Source of the DNA: Desulfuromonadaceae bacterium
Lineage (GTDB): Bacteria > Desulfobacterota > Desulfuromonadia > Geobacterales > Pseudopelobacteraceae
Direction: 5' to 3'
Length of the DNA stretch: 64,000 bases
Assembly: GCA_028681335.1 (NCBI GenBank)
Contig: JAQUIT010000002.1
Span: forward strand, 248,001-312,000
Part shown: piece by piece, positions 54,947-64,000 of the stretch
How the letters are laid out: each line of letters begins with the position of its first letter
How positions within the stretch are numbered: position 1 is the first letter of the stretch
The notes under the pieces: model-generated
What the model saw: only the letters and a program-made list of their open reading frames with translations
Told to the model about the DNA's origin: nothing
The model's database searches: none
Position numbers and translations under genes: made by a program

Positions 54947-56317
54947 ATGATGCGACATATAGTAACGTGTCTGACGGTAGCGGTGGTGATCATGGGAACC
55001 TCGGATGTCTTCGCCGGTTCTTCATCCCCTTCTCGGCTGTCTCTGGATGAGGCGATTACCAAGGGATTACAGGCTAATGTCAATGTCCTGAATGCCATGG
55101 CTCGTATTGATGAAGCGAGCGGTAGTCTTGAACGGAGACAGGCGGCGTATCTCCCCCATGTTCGAATCGAAACGCCGGTCGCCTACCAGACCCGTAATCT
55201 CAAGGCCCAGGGGATAAATTTCCCCAATACGCCCTCTATTGTCGGCCCGTTTACCAGTTACGACTTCCGGGTATACGGCGAACAGGCGCTCCTCGACCTG
55301 CAGAGTTATCACAGTATCAAGGCCGGTGAGAAAGAACGGACGGCGCGAAAAAACGACTATGATGATGTGCGGAGCCGGATAATCAGGGAGGTCGCCGTTG
55401 ACTATGTTGTCGCAGAGTACGCAGCGGCAAGGGTTGAAAGCGCAGAAGCCCGTGTCAGGACCTCTGAGGCGCTGGAACGGCTCGCCATGAATCAAAAGCA
55501 GGTGGGCATTGCCGATGGTCTTGATGTGCTGCGCGCCCAGGTCCAGCTGGCTAACGACCGCCAGAATTTTCTCGTTGCGCAGAATTCACATCAACAGAGC
55601 CTGTTGAGGCTGGCAAGAAGCATCGGCTTTGACATGGGAACTCCTCTTTTCCTTACCGACAGGCTGGTATTCAAAAAGCTTGAGTCGCCTCAGATCGGGC
55701 AAGCCGTCAAGTCCGCTCTGGAAAGTCGTCCCGACTACCGCTCCCTGCTTTCCCAAAGGGAAGCGCTGGAAGAACAGCTCAACTCGAGCCGTTCCAGATA
55801 TTTCCCCAAAATAATCGTGAGTGGTAACTATGGCAGCAGTGGCCAAGAGCTTGGCGAACTTGAAGCGTCGGGGATGATTCAGGCAAATCTTGTCATGACC
55901 CTGTTCGATGCCGACCGCACCGGTGAACGTCTTGAGCTGGAGAGCAGGCTTAAGAGAATTGAACAGCAGGTGGCCGACCAGCAACGGGGTGTTGAACAGG
56001 ATATTCGCGAAGCGCTGCTCAACCTGCACTCTGCCGAAGAGCAGGTGAGCGTTGCCGAAAGCGGGCTTGAGCTGGCCGAAAAGGAGCTGCAGTTCGCCAG
56101 CGACCGTTTCAAGAACGGCGTGGTCAACAATATCGAAGTGGTGAAGGCGCAGGATTCCCTGGCACGCGCCTATGACAACAATCTGAATGCTCTGGCCCAG
56201 CATGCCGAGGCCAAGATTGCTCTTGCCAGGGCCCTGGGGAATATGGACAAAACGTACCGCGTGTTCCTTGGTATCGAGGAAACCGGCGGTGAGAAGGTAA
56301 GAGGTTTACAGCCATGA
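54947..56317 (+). CDS. TolC-family outer membrane efflux protein
   Basis: A 456-residue protein with signal peptide (to about 23, VFAG), followed by two OEP repeats (about 30-230, 240-440) rich in long coiled helices (LDVLRAQVQLAN, NNIEVVKAQDSLARAYDN). It forms the trimeric channel-tunnel across the outer membrane. The stop overlaps the start of the HlyD-like gene, and the full exporter follows, so it serves that ABC pump. Confidence 0.9.
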   Translation: MMRHIVTCLTVAVVIMGTSDVFAGSSSPSRLSLDEAITKGLQANVNVLNAMARIDEASGSLERRQAAYLPHVRIETPVAYQTRNLKAQGINFPNTPSIVGPFTSYDFRVYGEQALLDLQSYHSIKAGEKERTARKNDYDDVRSRIIREVAVDYVVAEYAAARVESAEARVRTSEALERLAMNQKQVGIADGLDVLRAQVQLANDRQNFLVAQNSHQQSLLRLARSIGFDMGTPLFLTDRLVFKKLESPQIGQAVKSALESRPDYRSLLSQREALEEQLNSSRSRYFPKIIVSGNYGSSGQELGELEASGMIQANLVMTLFDADRTGERLELESRLKRIEQQVADQQRGVEQDIREALLNLHSAEEQVSVAESGLELAEKELQFASDRFKNGVVNNIEVVKAQDSLARAYDNNLNALAQHAEAKIALARALGNMDKTYRVFLGIEETGGEKVRGLQP

Positions 56318-57312
56318 ATAAAAAAATTGTACCTATTGTCCTGCTGGTCGCAGCAGTAGCCGGTGCGTCAACGTATTACTTTGTCACCAGGAAGGATGGC
56401 GGGGCGGAAACGACCCTGAAGATATCCGGCAACATCGAAGCCCATGAAAGCGTGGTCGGATTCAAGGTGCAGGGCCGACTGGTTGAGCTGCCGATTGAAG
56501 AAGGGCAGCTGGTCAAGGCCGGTGACCTGATTGCCAAGCTCGACCAGGCTGATTACCAACAACAGGTCAGGGTCGATGAAGCGGTGGTAAATAACCGCGC
56601 TGCAGAGCTGGCGCTTGCCCTGTCCGGTAGCCGTGTCCAGGAGAAAAGGTCTGCAGAACAGAGCGTTGTTGATGCCCAGGCTACTCTGGCGTTGAGCCGG
56701 GCGGATTTTCAGCGCTATCAGGCGCTCTTTGCAAAGGACGAAGTGTCCGCACAGGTCAGGGATACCTATGCGGCGAATCTGAAACGCGCCCAGGCAAATT
56801 ACAAACGGTCGCAAGAGAACTATGACCAGGTAAAAGAGGGTGTTCGCAAAGAACAGGTTGCCATCAACAAGGCCAGTGTCAATACGGCCCGTCAGGCTCT
56901 TGAACTTTCCCGGATTCGCCTTGACTACACAAGTCTGTTTGCCCCCCTGTCCGGTGTCGTGCTGGTCCGGCATGCTGAAATTGGCGAGGTCCTGGCTCCC
57001 GGCACCCCGGTAGTTACCATTGCCGACCTCGACCATGTCTGGCTCCGCGGGTACATAGGCGAGACAGACCTTGGCAAGGTAAAGCTGGGCCAGTCGGCAG
57101 AGGTCAAAAGCGATACGTTCCCACTGAAAAGTTATACGGGAAAGGTGTCGTTCATCTCATCCCAGGCGGAGTTTACTCCCAAGAGCGTTGAAACGCACAA
57201 AGAACGGGTCACCCTCGTGTACCGCGTGAAGATTGACCTGGATAATTCGAGCCGCGAATTGAAGCCCGGTATGCCTGCCGATGCCTCTCTTGAGACGGAG
57301 GTAACGAAATAG
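56314..57312 (+). CDS. HlyD/YbhG-like periplasmic adaptor
   Basis: A 332-residue membrane fusion protein with an N-terminal anchor helix (5-24), a lipoyl domain (about 35-80, then 215-240), a long hairpin coiled coil (about 85-205) and a beta-barrel domain (LRGYIGETDLGKVKLGQSAEVKSD). It links the ABC permeases in the inner membrane to the TolC partner. Start overlaps the TolC-family stop by 4 bp; the ATPase gene follows after 1 nt. Closest by layout to YbhG of E. coli. Confidence 0.9.
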   Translation: MNKKIVPIVLLVAAVAGASTYYFVTRKDGGAETTLKISGNIEAHESVVGFKVQGRLVELPIEEGQLVKAGDLIAKLDQADYQQQVRVDEAVVNNRAAELALALSGSRVQEKRSAEQSVVDAQATLALSRADFQRYQALFAKDEVSAQVRDTYAANLKRAQANYKRSQENYDQVKEGVRKEQVAINKASVNTARQALELSRIRLDYTSLFAPLSGVVLVRHAEIGEVLAPGTPVVTIADLDHVWLRGYIGETDLGKVKLGQSAEVKSDTFPLKSYTGKVSFISSQAEFTPKSVETHKERVTLVYRVKIDLDNSSRELKPGMPADASLETEVTK

Positions 57313-57313
57313 G

Positions 57314-58261
57314 ATGACCGGAGTGCCATACACCATAGAGGTCCACGAGCTGACCAAATCATTTTCCGGCGTGGTTGCGGTTGACCACCTCAGTTTTTCG
57401 ATCAGCAAAGGGGAGATCTTCGGTCTGGTCGGACCTGACGGGGCCGGCAAAACGACCGTCATGCGCATGCTTGCCGGGGTGATGGCGCCCGATTCCGGTG
57501 GCGCGGTGGTTGCCGGATGTGACGTGGTGGCGTCACCGGAATCAGCCAAGCAAAGGCTGAGTTACATGCCGCAGCGTTTCGGCCTGTATGAAGATTTGAC
57601 CGTTGACGAGAATATCGGTTTTTATGCGAAAATATTCGGCGTTAAGGCCGCTGCGCGGGATGAACGTGCTGCCCGGTTGCTTGCTGCGGCAGGAATGAGC
57701 GAGTTCAGAAGCCGCCTGGCGGGTAAGCTCTCGGGCGGCATGAAGCAGAAGCTGGGGCTGGTGTGCGCACTCATTCATACTCCGGAGGTTCTTCTCCTCG
57801 ATGAACCGACAAATGGCGTTGACCCGGTTTCGCGTCGTGATTTCTGGTGCATCCTCTACTCGCTGCTCAACGAGGGGGTGACGATACTCGTGACAACGGC
57901 CTATCTTGACGAAGCTGAACGCTGCCATCGCATTGCCCTCATGCATGAAGGGCGCATGCTCTTCTGCGATACTCCTGCCCGGCTTAAAGCAAACCTGCCT
58001 GGAGCTGTGCTCTCCATTGTCACCAGCCAGCCACGAGAAATCAGCGAACGGCTGGCCGGGCAGAGTGGGGTTTCAAGTGTCATGATCGTTGGTGATGGGC
58101 TGCATCTCATGGTCGGTGATGCGGCTACGCTCATTCCTCAATTGAAGGAAATCATAGCGGCTGCCGGATTGTCGTATGAGTCAATTGAACAGGTCGCGCC
58201 AACAGTTGAAGACCTCTTTGTTGAAGCGGTCACCGGAACAATGAGAGGCATGGAACAATGA
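57314..58261 (+). CDS. ABC exporter ATPase 1 (YbhF N-half-like)
   Basis: A 315-residue ATP-binding subunit with Walker A GPDGAGKTT (40-48), signature LSGGMKQ (139-145), Walker B LLLDEP (160-165) and H-loop region replaced by TTAYLDEAERC (no His in TTA). The Walker A position usually filled by Asn is Asp. The C-terminal extension (from about 230) resembles the drug-export subfamily. It matches the first half of YbhF; the second half is encoded by the next gene, with a 4-bp overlap. Confidence 0.92.
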   Translation: MTGVPYTIEVHELTKSFSGVVAVDHLSFSISKGEIFGLVGPDGAGKTTVMRMLAGVMAPDSGGAVVAGCDVVASPESAKQRLSYMPQRFGLYEDLTVDENIGFYAKIFGVKAAARDERAARLLAAAGMSEFRSRLAGKLSGGMKQKLGLVCALIHTPEVLLLDEPTNGVDPVSRRDFWCILYSLLNEGVTILVTTAYLDEAERCHRIALMHEGRMLFCDTPARLKANLPGAVLSIVTSQPREISERLAGQSGVSSVMIVGDGLHLMVGDAATLIPQLKEIIAAAGLSYESIEQVAPTVEDLFVEAVTGTMRGMEQ

Positions 58262-59220
58262 ACGGCGCTTCCTCTGCAGTGGTGGTCACTGATCTGGTGA
58301 AGAGATTCGGTGATTTCGTGGCGGTTGACGCCATCAGCCTTGAAGCCCGCAAAGGGGAGATATTCGGTTTTCTCGGGCCGAATGGAGCGGGCAAATCAAC
58401 GACAATCCGCATGCTCTGCGGGTTGCTGCGGCCTACTTCCGGGCAGGCGCAGGTGTCCGGTCTCGATGTGGCGACCCAGCCGGAACAGGTACGTCAGAAT
58501 ATCGGTTATATGTCCCAGAAGTTTTCTCTCTACAACGATCTTACGGTGAGCGAAAACCTGAACTTCTTTGCCGGCATGTACAGCGTCGGCAGGAGTGATC
58601 TCACATCCCGTCTTGACTGGGCTATCGACATGGCCGGTCTGCGCGGCAGAGAAAATTCTTTTACCGGCACTCTGGCTGCGGGATGGAAACAGCGCCTGGC
58701 GTTGGGGTGTGCCGTGCTGCACCGTCCTCAGGTGCTGTTTCTCGATGAACCGACCTCAGGCGTTGACCCGCTTTCGCGGCGCAAATTCTGGGACATGATT
58801 CACACGATGGCTGCTGAAGGTGTGACCGTATTTGTCACAACTCACTACATGGATGAGGCCGAGTATTGTAACCGTCTGGTGCTCATCGATCGGGGCAAAA
58901 TTGTTGCGTCCGGTTCACCTCTCGAATTGAAACAGAAATACATGGCCGGCGACCTGCTGCTGGTCGAATGCGATGAAATCGGCACGGCGCTCGAACTGCT
59001 CCAGGGCGCTCCCGGCGTGGACGATGCCGCGATATTCGGCAACGCGCTTCATCTGGTGGTGCCCAAGGCTTCTGCGGCGATAGCGGCAGTGACGAGCTAT
59101 TTGTCGCAGCACGGCATCACCGTGCAGACCATTGAGCCCATTCGCCCCAGCCTTGAAGATGTCTTTGTTTCCCTGACCACCGCGCGCACGGGGGCAGCAA
59201 CGGAGAAGCCGATTCCATGA
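58258..59220 (+). CDS. ABC exporter ATPase 2 (YbhF C-half-like)
   Basis: A 320-residue ATP-binding subunit: Walker A GPNGAGKST (40-48), Walker B LFLDEP (160-165) and H-loop TTHYMDEAEYC. The signature is degenerate, LAAGWKQ (139-145), in place of LSGGQ. The two ATPase proteins would dimerise so that only one nucleotide site has a canonical signature, an asymmetric design. Starts in the stop of ATPase 1 and ends in the start of permease 1. Confidence 0.92.
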   Translation: MNGASSAVVVTDLVKRFGDFVAVDAISLEARKGEIFGFLGPNGAGKSTTIRMLCGLLRPTSGQAQVSGLDVATQPEQVRQNIGYMSQKFSLYNDLTVSENLNFFAGMYSVGRSDLTSRLDWAIDMAGLRGRENSFTGTLAAGWKQRLALGCAVLHRPQVLFLDEPTSGVDPLSRRKFWDMIHTMAAEGVTVFVTTHYMDEAEYCNRLVLIDRGKIVASGSPLELKQKYMAGDLLLVECDEIGTALELLQGAPGVDDAAIFGNALHLVVPKASAAIAAVTSYLSQHGITVQTIEPIRPSLEDVFVSLTTARTGAATEKPIP

Positions 59221-60350
59221 ATATAAACCGTCTGCTGGCAATGGCCGGTAAAGAAATCATCCAGATAAAACGTGACGCTCGCAGCATCGGGATTGTTATC
59301 GCCATGCCGCTGGTCATGATGCTGGCGTTCGGTTATGGGGTCAGTTTCGATACGAAGCATATCCCTCTCTACGTCTATGATATGGAGGGGAGCCGGCAGA
59401 GCCAGGATTTTCTCAAACGGTTCCAGTCGTCAATCTATTTCCGGGTGGTCAAGAGCGTCACCACCTACAGGGAACTTGTGCAGGCACTTGATGACGGAAA
59501 ATGTCAGATGGGCATTGTTGTGCCGGCTGATTTTTCGAGCAGGCTGAGCTCCGGGGAAACAGTGGCCATTCAGGCCCTGATAGATGGTACGGACAGCAAC
59601 AGCGCCAACCTTGGCATGGGCTACAGTCAGGCGATCATTCAAGCCTACTCGCAACAGGTGACAACGCAATGGCAACAGCGGCAGGGGCACGCCAACGTTC
59701 TACCTCCCATCAGTGTCGATTCCCGGACCTGGTTCAACGAAAGCCTCGAAAGCATGGCCACCATCGTCCCCGGTGTCGTTGCTCTGGTTATGGCGGTTGT
59801 CGGCACGTTCCTGACCTCGTTGACCATTGCCCGTGAATGGGAACGCGGCACGATGGAGCAGCTGATCTCCACCCCGGTGACGCCGATGGAGATCATGTTC
59901 GGCAAGCTGACGCCGTACATGGTGGTCGGGTTGTTCGATACCTGTGTCTGTGCGGCCATGGGTGTCTGGTGGTTCGGCGTGCCGTTCCGTGGTCATGTCT
60001 GGGTCTTTTTCCTCAGTTCCATCCTGTTTTTGACCGTGGTACTCTCCATGGGATACTTCTTTTCGGTTGTTGCCAAGACCCAGCTGGCCGCAAGCCAGAT
60101 TTCCCTGATCGCCACATTCTTGCCGGCATTCCTCCTGTCCGGGTTCATCTACCCGATTGACCAGATGCCCGCTGTTATCCAGGTCATTACCCATGCCGTC
60201 CCGGCTCGCTACTATATGGCGATTCTCAGGGATGTCTTTCTGAAGGGGACGCCAATTCTGTTGATGTGGCGGGATTTTGCAGGGTTGGCATTGTTCGCGC
60301 TACTGCTGGCAGTTGTTGCCTCGCGGGCGTTCAAGAAGAGGCTGGAGTAA
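59217..60350 (+). CDS. ABC-2 type permease 1 (YbhS-like)
   Basis: A 377-residue membrane subunit: helix near residue 20-40, a large periplasmic domain (about 45-170), then five helices and the ABC-2 core motif REWERGTMEQLISTPV. Starts ATGA-overlapped with ATPase 2 and ends 13 nt before permease 2. Together they form the transmembrane pathway for an amphipathic drug or lipid, as inferred for YbhFSR. Confidence 0.92.
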   Translation: MNINRLLAMAGKEIIQIKRDARSIGIVIAMPLVMMLAFGYGVSFDTKHIPLYVYDMEGSRQSQDFLKRFQSSIYFRVVKSVTTYRELVQALDDGKCQMGIVVPADFSSRLSSGETVAIQALIDGTDSNSANLGMGYSQAIIQAYSQQVTTQWQQRQGHANVLPPISVDSRTWFNESLESMATIVPGVVALVMAVVGTFLTSLTIAREWERGTMEQLISTPVTPMEIMFGKLTPYMVVGLFDTCVCAAMGVWWFGVPFRGHVWVFFLSSILFLTVVLSMGYFFSVVAKTQLAASQISLIATFLPAFLLSGFIYPIDQMPAVIQVITHAVPARYYMAILRDVFLKGTPILLMWRDFAGLALFALLLAVVASRAFKKRLE

Positions 60351-60363
60351 GAGGTGTGAAAAA

Positions 60364-61497
60364 ATGATTGGCCGGTTACGCCACATGTTGATCAAGGAGT
60401 TTATCCAGGTCTTCCGCGACAAGCGCGCGCGATTCTTCCTGTTCGGCCCCCCCATTATCCAGATGCTGATTTTTGGCTATGCCGCGACTCTGGAAATCAA
60501 GCATGTTCCGACAGCCATTGTTGATTATGACAACAGCCAGGTGAGCAGAGACCTGATTTCCCGCTTTACCGCCAGTCGTTACTTCGACGTCCGCCACCGC
60601 CTGGCAGACAGCAGGCAGATTGCCGCGGTGATTGAGCGGGGCGATGCGGTGCTGGCCATTCAAATTAATGCCGGGTTTGCCCGGCGTGTGCGTAAAGGGC
60701 AGGTTGCGCATGTCCAGGTCATTGTCGATAGCAGCAATTCCAATACGGCGCTGGTCGGACTTGGCTATGTCAATGAAGTGACCGGCGCTTTTGCCGGTGA
60801 TTACCAGCTTGAAACGCTGCAGCGGACCTCCCCGCTGGCCATTGCCCGGATGCCGAAAATCGTCCTGGACCGGCGTCCCTGGTACAACACCGATATGTCG
60901 AGTCAATGGTTCTTCGTTCCCGGTGTTATCGGCAATCTTTTACTGGTAATCGTGATGACGCTGACCGCCTTTGCCGTGGTCAGGGAGCGGGAAATCGGTA
61001 CGTTGGAGCAGATCATGGTGACGCCCATCCGGCGGGCGGAATTCATCCTTGGCAAGACGATTCCGTTTTTTCTCATCGGTCTCTTTGATGCACTGCTCAT
61101 TTCGTCAGTCGGGACTCTCTGGTTCAAGGTGCCGTTGCGCGGCAGTCTTGCGGTGTTGACGTTGGGTACGGTGCTCTTCCTCTTCTGTGTGCTGGGAATT
61201 GGGCTCTTTATCTCCACGGTATCGCTGACCCAGCAGCAGGCCATGGTAACGGGATTCTTCTTTATCATGCCGTCGATCATCTTTTCCGGCTTCGGTTCGC
61301 CCATCAGCAGCATGCCCACTTTCCTGCAGTATCTGACCTACATAAACCCGATGCGCTATTACCAGACCGTTCTCAGGGGGATCTATCTCAAGGGGGTGGG
61401 GCTTGAGGCCCTCTGGCCGCATCTGGCGGCGATGGCGCTTATCGGGGGTGTCATGCTGACAATAAGCATCTTGCGGTTTCATAAATCTCTTGAATGA
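60364..61497 (+). CDS. ABC-2 type permease 2 (YbhR-like)
   Basis: A 377-residue partner of permease 1 with the same topology, and the motif REREIGTLEQIMVTPI. The ATG at 60364 (MIGRLRHML) is the one that gives the expected N-terminal helix; AAGAGGTG lies upstream. It is the last gene of the six-gene operon, which ends in a strong hairpin. Confidence 0.92.
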   Translation: MIGRLRHMLIKEFIQVFRDKRARFFLFGPPIIQMLIFGYAATLEIKHVPTAIVDYDNSQVSRDLISRFTASRYFDVRHRLADSRQIAAVIERGDAVLAIQINAGFARRVRKGQVAHVQVIVDSSNSNTALVGLGYVNEVTGAFAGDYQLETLQRTSPLAIARMPKIVLDRRPWYNTDMSSQWFFVPGVIGNLLLVIVMTLTAFAVVREREIGTLEQIMVTPIRRAEFILGKTIPFFLIGLFDALLISSVGTLWFKVPLRGSLAVLTLGTVLFLFCVLGIGLFISTVSLTQQQAMVTGFFFIMPSIIFSGFGSPISSMPTFLQYLTYINPMRYYQTVLRGIYLKGVGLEALWPHLAAMALIGGVMLTISILRFHKSLE

Positions 61498-61575
61498 TTC
61501 AGGGGAAGGAGTGGGAGTTGTGTTGCGGTGGGGTGTAGCTAATGAGGTTGACGGGATTATGGTTTGAGTCACCGG

Positions 61576-61611
61576 AATTCAAAAGGCGGCCGATTGGCCG
61601 CCTTTTGAATT
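61576..61611. terminator. bidirectional terminator with perfect 16-bp stem
   Basis: AATTCAAAAGGCGGCC (61576-61591) and its inverse complement (61596-61611) flank a 4-nt loop. The A-run before and T-run inside the arms serve both strands. It lies between the exporter operon (plus) and the dehydrogenase gene (minus). Confidence 0.88.
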
Positions 61612-61649
61612 GAGTATGGTGCCACGGATCAAGGGAGGCTTTTTCTCCT

Positions 61650-62711
61650 TTATTCTGCCTTCAACGACGCCATATCGATGGAGAAGCGGTACTTCACATC
61701 CGACTTGGCGAGCCGTGCGTAGGCCTCGTTGACCTTCTGGATCGGGATGATCTCCACATCGGAGGTTATGTTGTGCGCGCCGCAGAAATCGAGCATCTCC
61801 TGGGTCTCCTTGATGCCGCCGATGAGCGAACCGGAAAGGCTCTTGCGGCCGAACAGCAGAGCAAAGGCGGAAACCTGGAGCGGTGTGTCCGGCGCGCCGA
61901 CGAGGGTGATGTTGCCGTCGCGGCCAAGCATGTTGATGTAGGCATTGATGTCGTGATCGGCGGCAATGGTGTCGAGGATGAAGTTGAAGGTGCCGGCGTG
62001 CTGCTTCATCTCATCGGCATTGGTTGAGATAATCACCTCATGGGCACCAAGACGGAGGGCGTCCTCTTTCTTGCTTGGAGAGGTAGTAAAGACCGCCACG
62101 TGAGCGCCGAACGCTTTGGCGAACTTGACCGCCATGTGCCCCAATCCACCAAGGCCCACAACACCGACTTTTTTCCCCTTGATGTCGCCCCAGTGACGTA
62201 TGGGTGAATAGGTGGTAATTCCGGCGCAGAGGAGCGGTGCCACTCCGGCAAGAGTGAGGTTGAGCGGGATATTCAGGACGAAGCGTTCATCGACGACAAT
62301 ACTGTCGGAGTAACCGCCGTAGGTAACCGGCGCCGTCCCATGCTTGTCCGGGGAGTTGTAGGTGAAGGTTGCGTTATGGCAGAACTGTTCCTGGTGGTCG
62401 TTGCAGGTGGGGCAGATGTGATCGGAATCCACCATGCAGCCGACCCCCACCAGGTCACCGGTTTTAAACTGCGTCACCTTGGCACCGACCGTGGTAACCC
62501 TGCCGACAATCTCATGGCCGGGGATGCAGGGGTAGGTGGTGGGCATGACGCTGCTCCATTCGTCTCGAACCGTGTGGAGATCGGAATGACAGATGCCGCA
62601 GAAGAGAATTTCGATCTGCACATCGCGCTCGGTCGTTTCACGGCGCGGGATGGTGTCGGCTACGAATGGAGATGATGCGCTGGCAACGGAATAGGCTTTT
62701 GCTTGGTACAT
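61650..62711 (-). CDS. zinc-dependent alcohol dehydrogenase (YahK/CAD-like)
   Basis: A 353-residue medium-chain dehydrogenase. Catalytic zinc ligands are Cys41 (CHSD), His66 (GHE) and a Cys in LLCAGITTYSP. The NADP-binding GLGGLGH follows. At the structural zinc site, relatives have four Cys; here the first is Asp97 (VDSDHICPTC), followed by Cys100, Cys103 and Cys111. It reduces aldehydes to alcohols in known relatives. The gene follows the aldo/keto reductase with a 43-nt gap, so the pair may handle toxic aldehydes. Confidence 0.9.
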   Translation of the reverse strand: MYQAKAYSVASASSPFVADTIPRRETTERDVQIEILFCGICHSDLHTVRDEWSSVMPTTYPCIPGHEIVGRVTTVGAKVTQFKTGDLVGVGCMVDSDHICPTCNDHQEQFCHNATFTYNSPDKHGTAPVTYGGYSDSIVVDERFVLNIPLNLTLAGVAPLLCAGITTYSPIRHWGDIKGKKVGVVGLGGLGHMAVKFAKAFGAHVAVFTTSPSKKEDALRLGAHEVIISTNADEMKQHAGTFNFILDTIAADHDINAYINMLGRDGNITLVGAPDTPLQVSAFALLFGRKSLSGSLIGGIKETQEMLDFCGAHNITSDVEIIPIQKVNEAYARLAKSDVKYRFSIDMASLKAE

Positions 62712-62754
62712 GATATATCCTCCTGAATGGTGATCTGCTGCTGACTGTGTGTGT

Positions 62755-63862
<1,108 letters not shown>

Positions 63863-63888
63863 TGATCGTCCGAAACAGCGGATAGTTA

Positions 63889-63917
63889 TTGTCACGCGAT
63901 GTGGGGGTAGGTACTAT
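63889..63917 (+). promoter_or_regulatory. sigma-70 type promoter of the last gene
   Basis: TTGTCA (63889-63894), a 17-nt spacer and TACTAT (63912-63917). Transcription would begin near 63924, directly before the AGGAGGA ribosome site. The aldo/keto reductase gene runs the other way from this region. Confidence 0.6.
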
Positions 63918-63937
63918 GTGAACAGGAGGAATTAAAG

Positions 63938-64000
63938 GTGAAAGAGGCCACTATGCAGGATATTGATAAAGAGAGTTTTGGCGTCGCGATCGGAACGCTG
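63938..64000 (+). CDS. 5' end of a gene running off the window
   Basis: GTG at 63938, 7 nt after AGGAGGA, opens a frame to the window end. An in-frame ATG lies at 63953. The visible residues after this ATG begin MQDIDKESFGVAIGTL. Too short to identify. Confidence 0.55.
   Translation, partial: MKEATMQDIDKESFGVAIGTL

Overview
The window looks like a chromosomal segment of a Gram-negative deltaproteobacterium, most likely of the Geobacter/Pelobacter/Trichlorobacter group (inference; no rRNA is present). The grounds are moderate GC, many histidine kinases and response regulators, an MglA-type GTPase, sigma-54 style regulation, OmpA/OmpW-like barrels, MlaA and a TolC-dependent exporter. There is no tRNA, CRISPR array, phage gene or transposase, and no clear boundary of a mobile element.

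Layout. 1-9 kb: the tail of an upstream gene, an EamA transporter, a cysteine-rich radical SAM protein, a small Cys protein, PssA on the minus strand, then a tightly overlapping operon of Usp, a type IIC-like (Na+,K+-ATPase-like) P-type pump, a HAD phosphatase and a glycerol-1-phosphate dehydrogenase, closed by a perfect 19-bp terminator stem shared with a convergent outer membrane protein gene. 10-17 kb (minus): a GT39 transferase, a LABN-domain protein and a GT2 transferase as one overlapping set, an LTA-synthase-like sulfatase, and a CusS/CusR-like two-component system whose probable operator lies just upstream of the sulfatase. 17-25 kb (minus): a lone BTAD-like protein, then the operon CheB-CheR-PAS fusion, hybrid kinase and sigma-54 activator.

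25.5-33 kb (plus): an envelope region with two lipoproteins carrying ice-binding-like DUF3494 domains on either side of an OmpA protein with Ig-like domains, followed by a barrel protein and two small exported proteins. A good -24/-12 promoter lies upstream of the first lipoprotein, next to the sigma-54 activator operon. 33-39 kb: a lipid block with an acyl-activating enzyme/ACP/acyltransferase fusion, an MFS carrier, an exported alpha/beta hydrolase and MlaA.

39-52.6 kb is the most unusual part: four related HEINNP-type kinases, a REC-PAS protein, a 23-codon receiver remnant, a REC-HD-GYP protein, an MglA-like GTPase, a fusion of REC, a MshEN-like region, a PilB/GspE ATPase and zinc ribbons, and a stand-alone REC protein. 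Most are joined by 4-bp overlaps. No DNA-binding output domain is present, so outputs are probably cyclic-di-GMP turnover, the small GTPase and a secretion or pilus ATPase. This may be an undescribed phosphorelay that controls a type IV pilus-like machine.

52.6-64 kb: a Bax-inhibitor-1 family protein, a GNAT acetyltransferase, a small exported protein, a complete YbhGFSR-like exporter with its own TolC (the YbhF double ATPase split into two genes), a zinc alcohol dehydrogenase and an aldo/keto reductase on the minus strand, and the first codons of a divergent gene that runs off the window.
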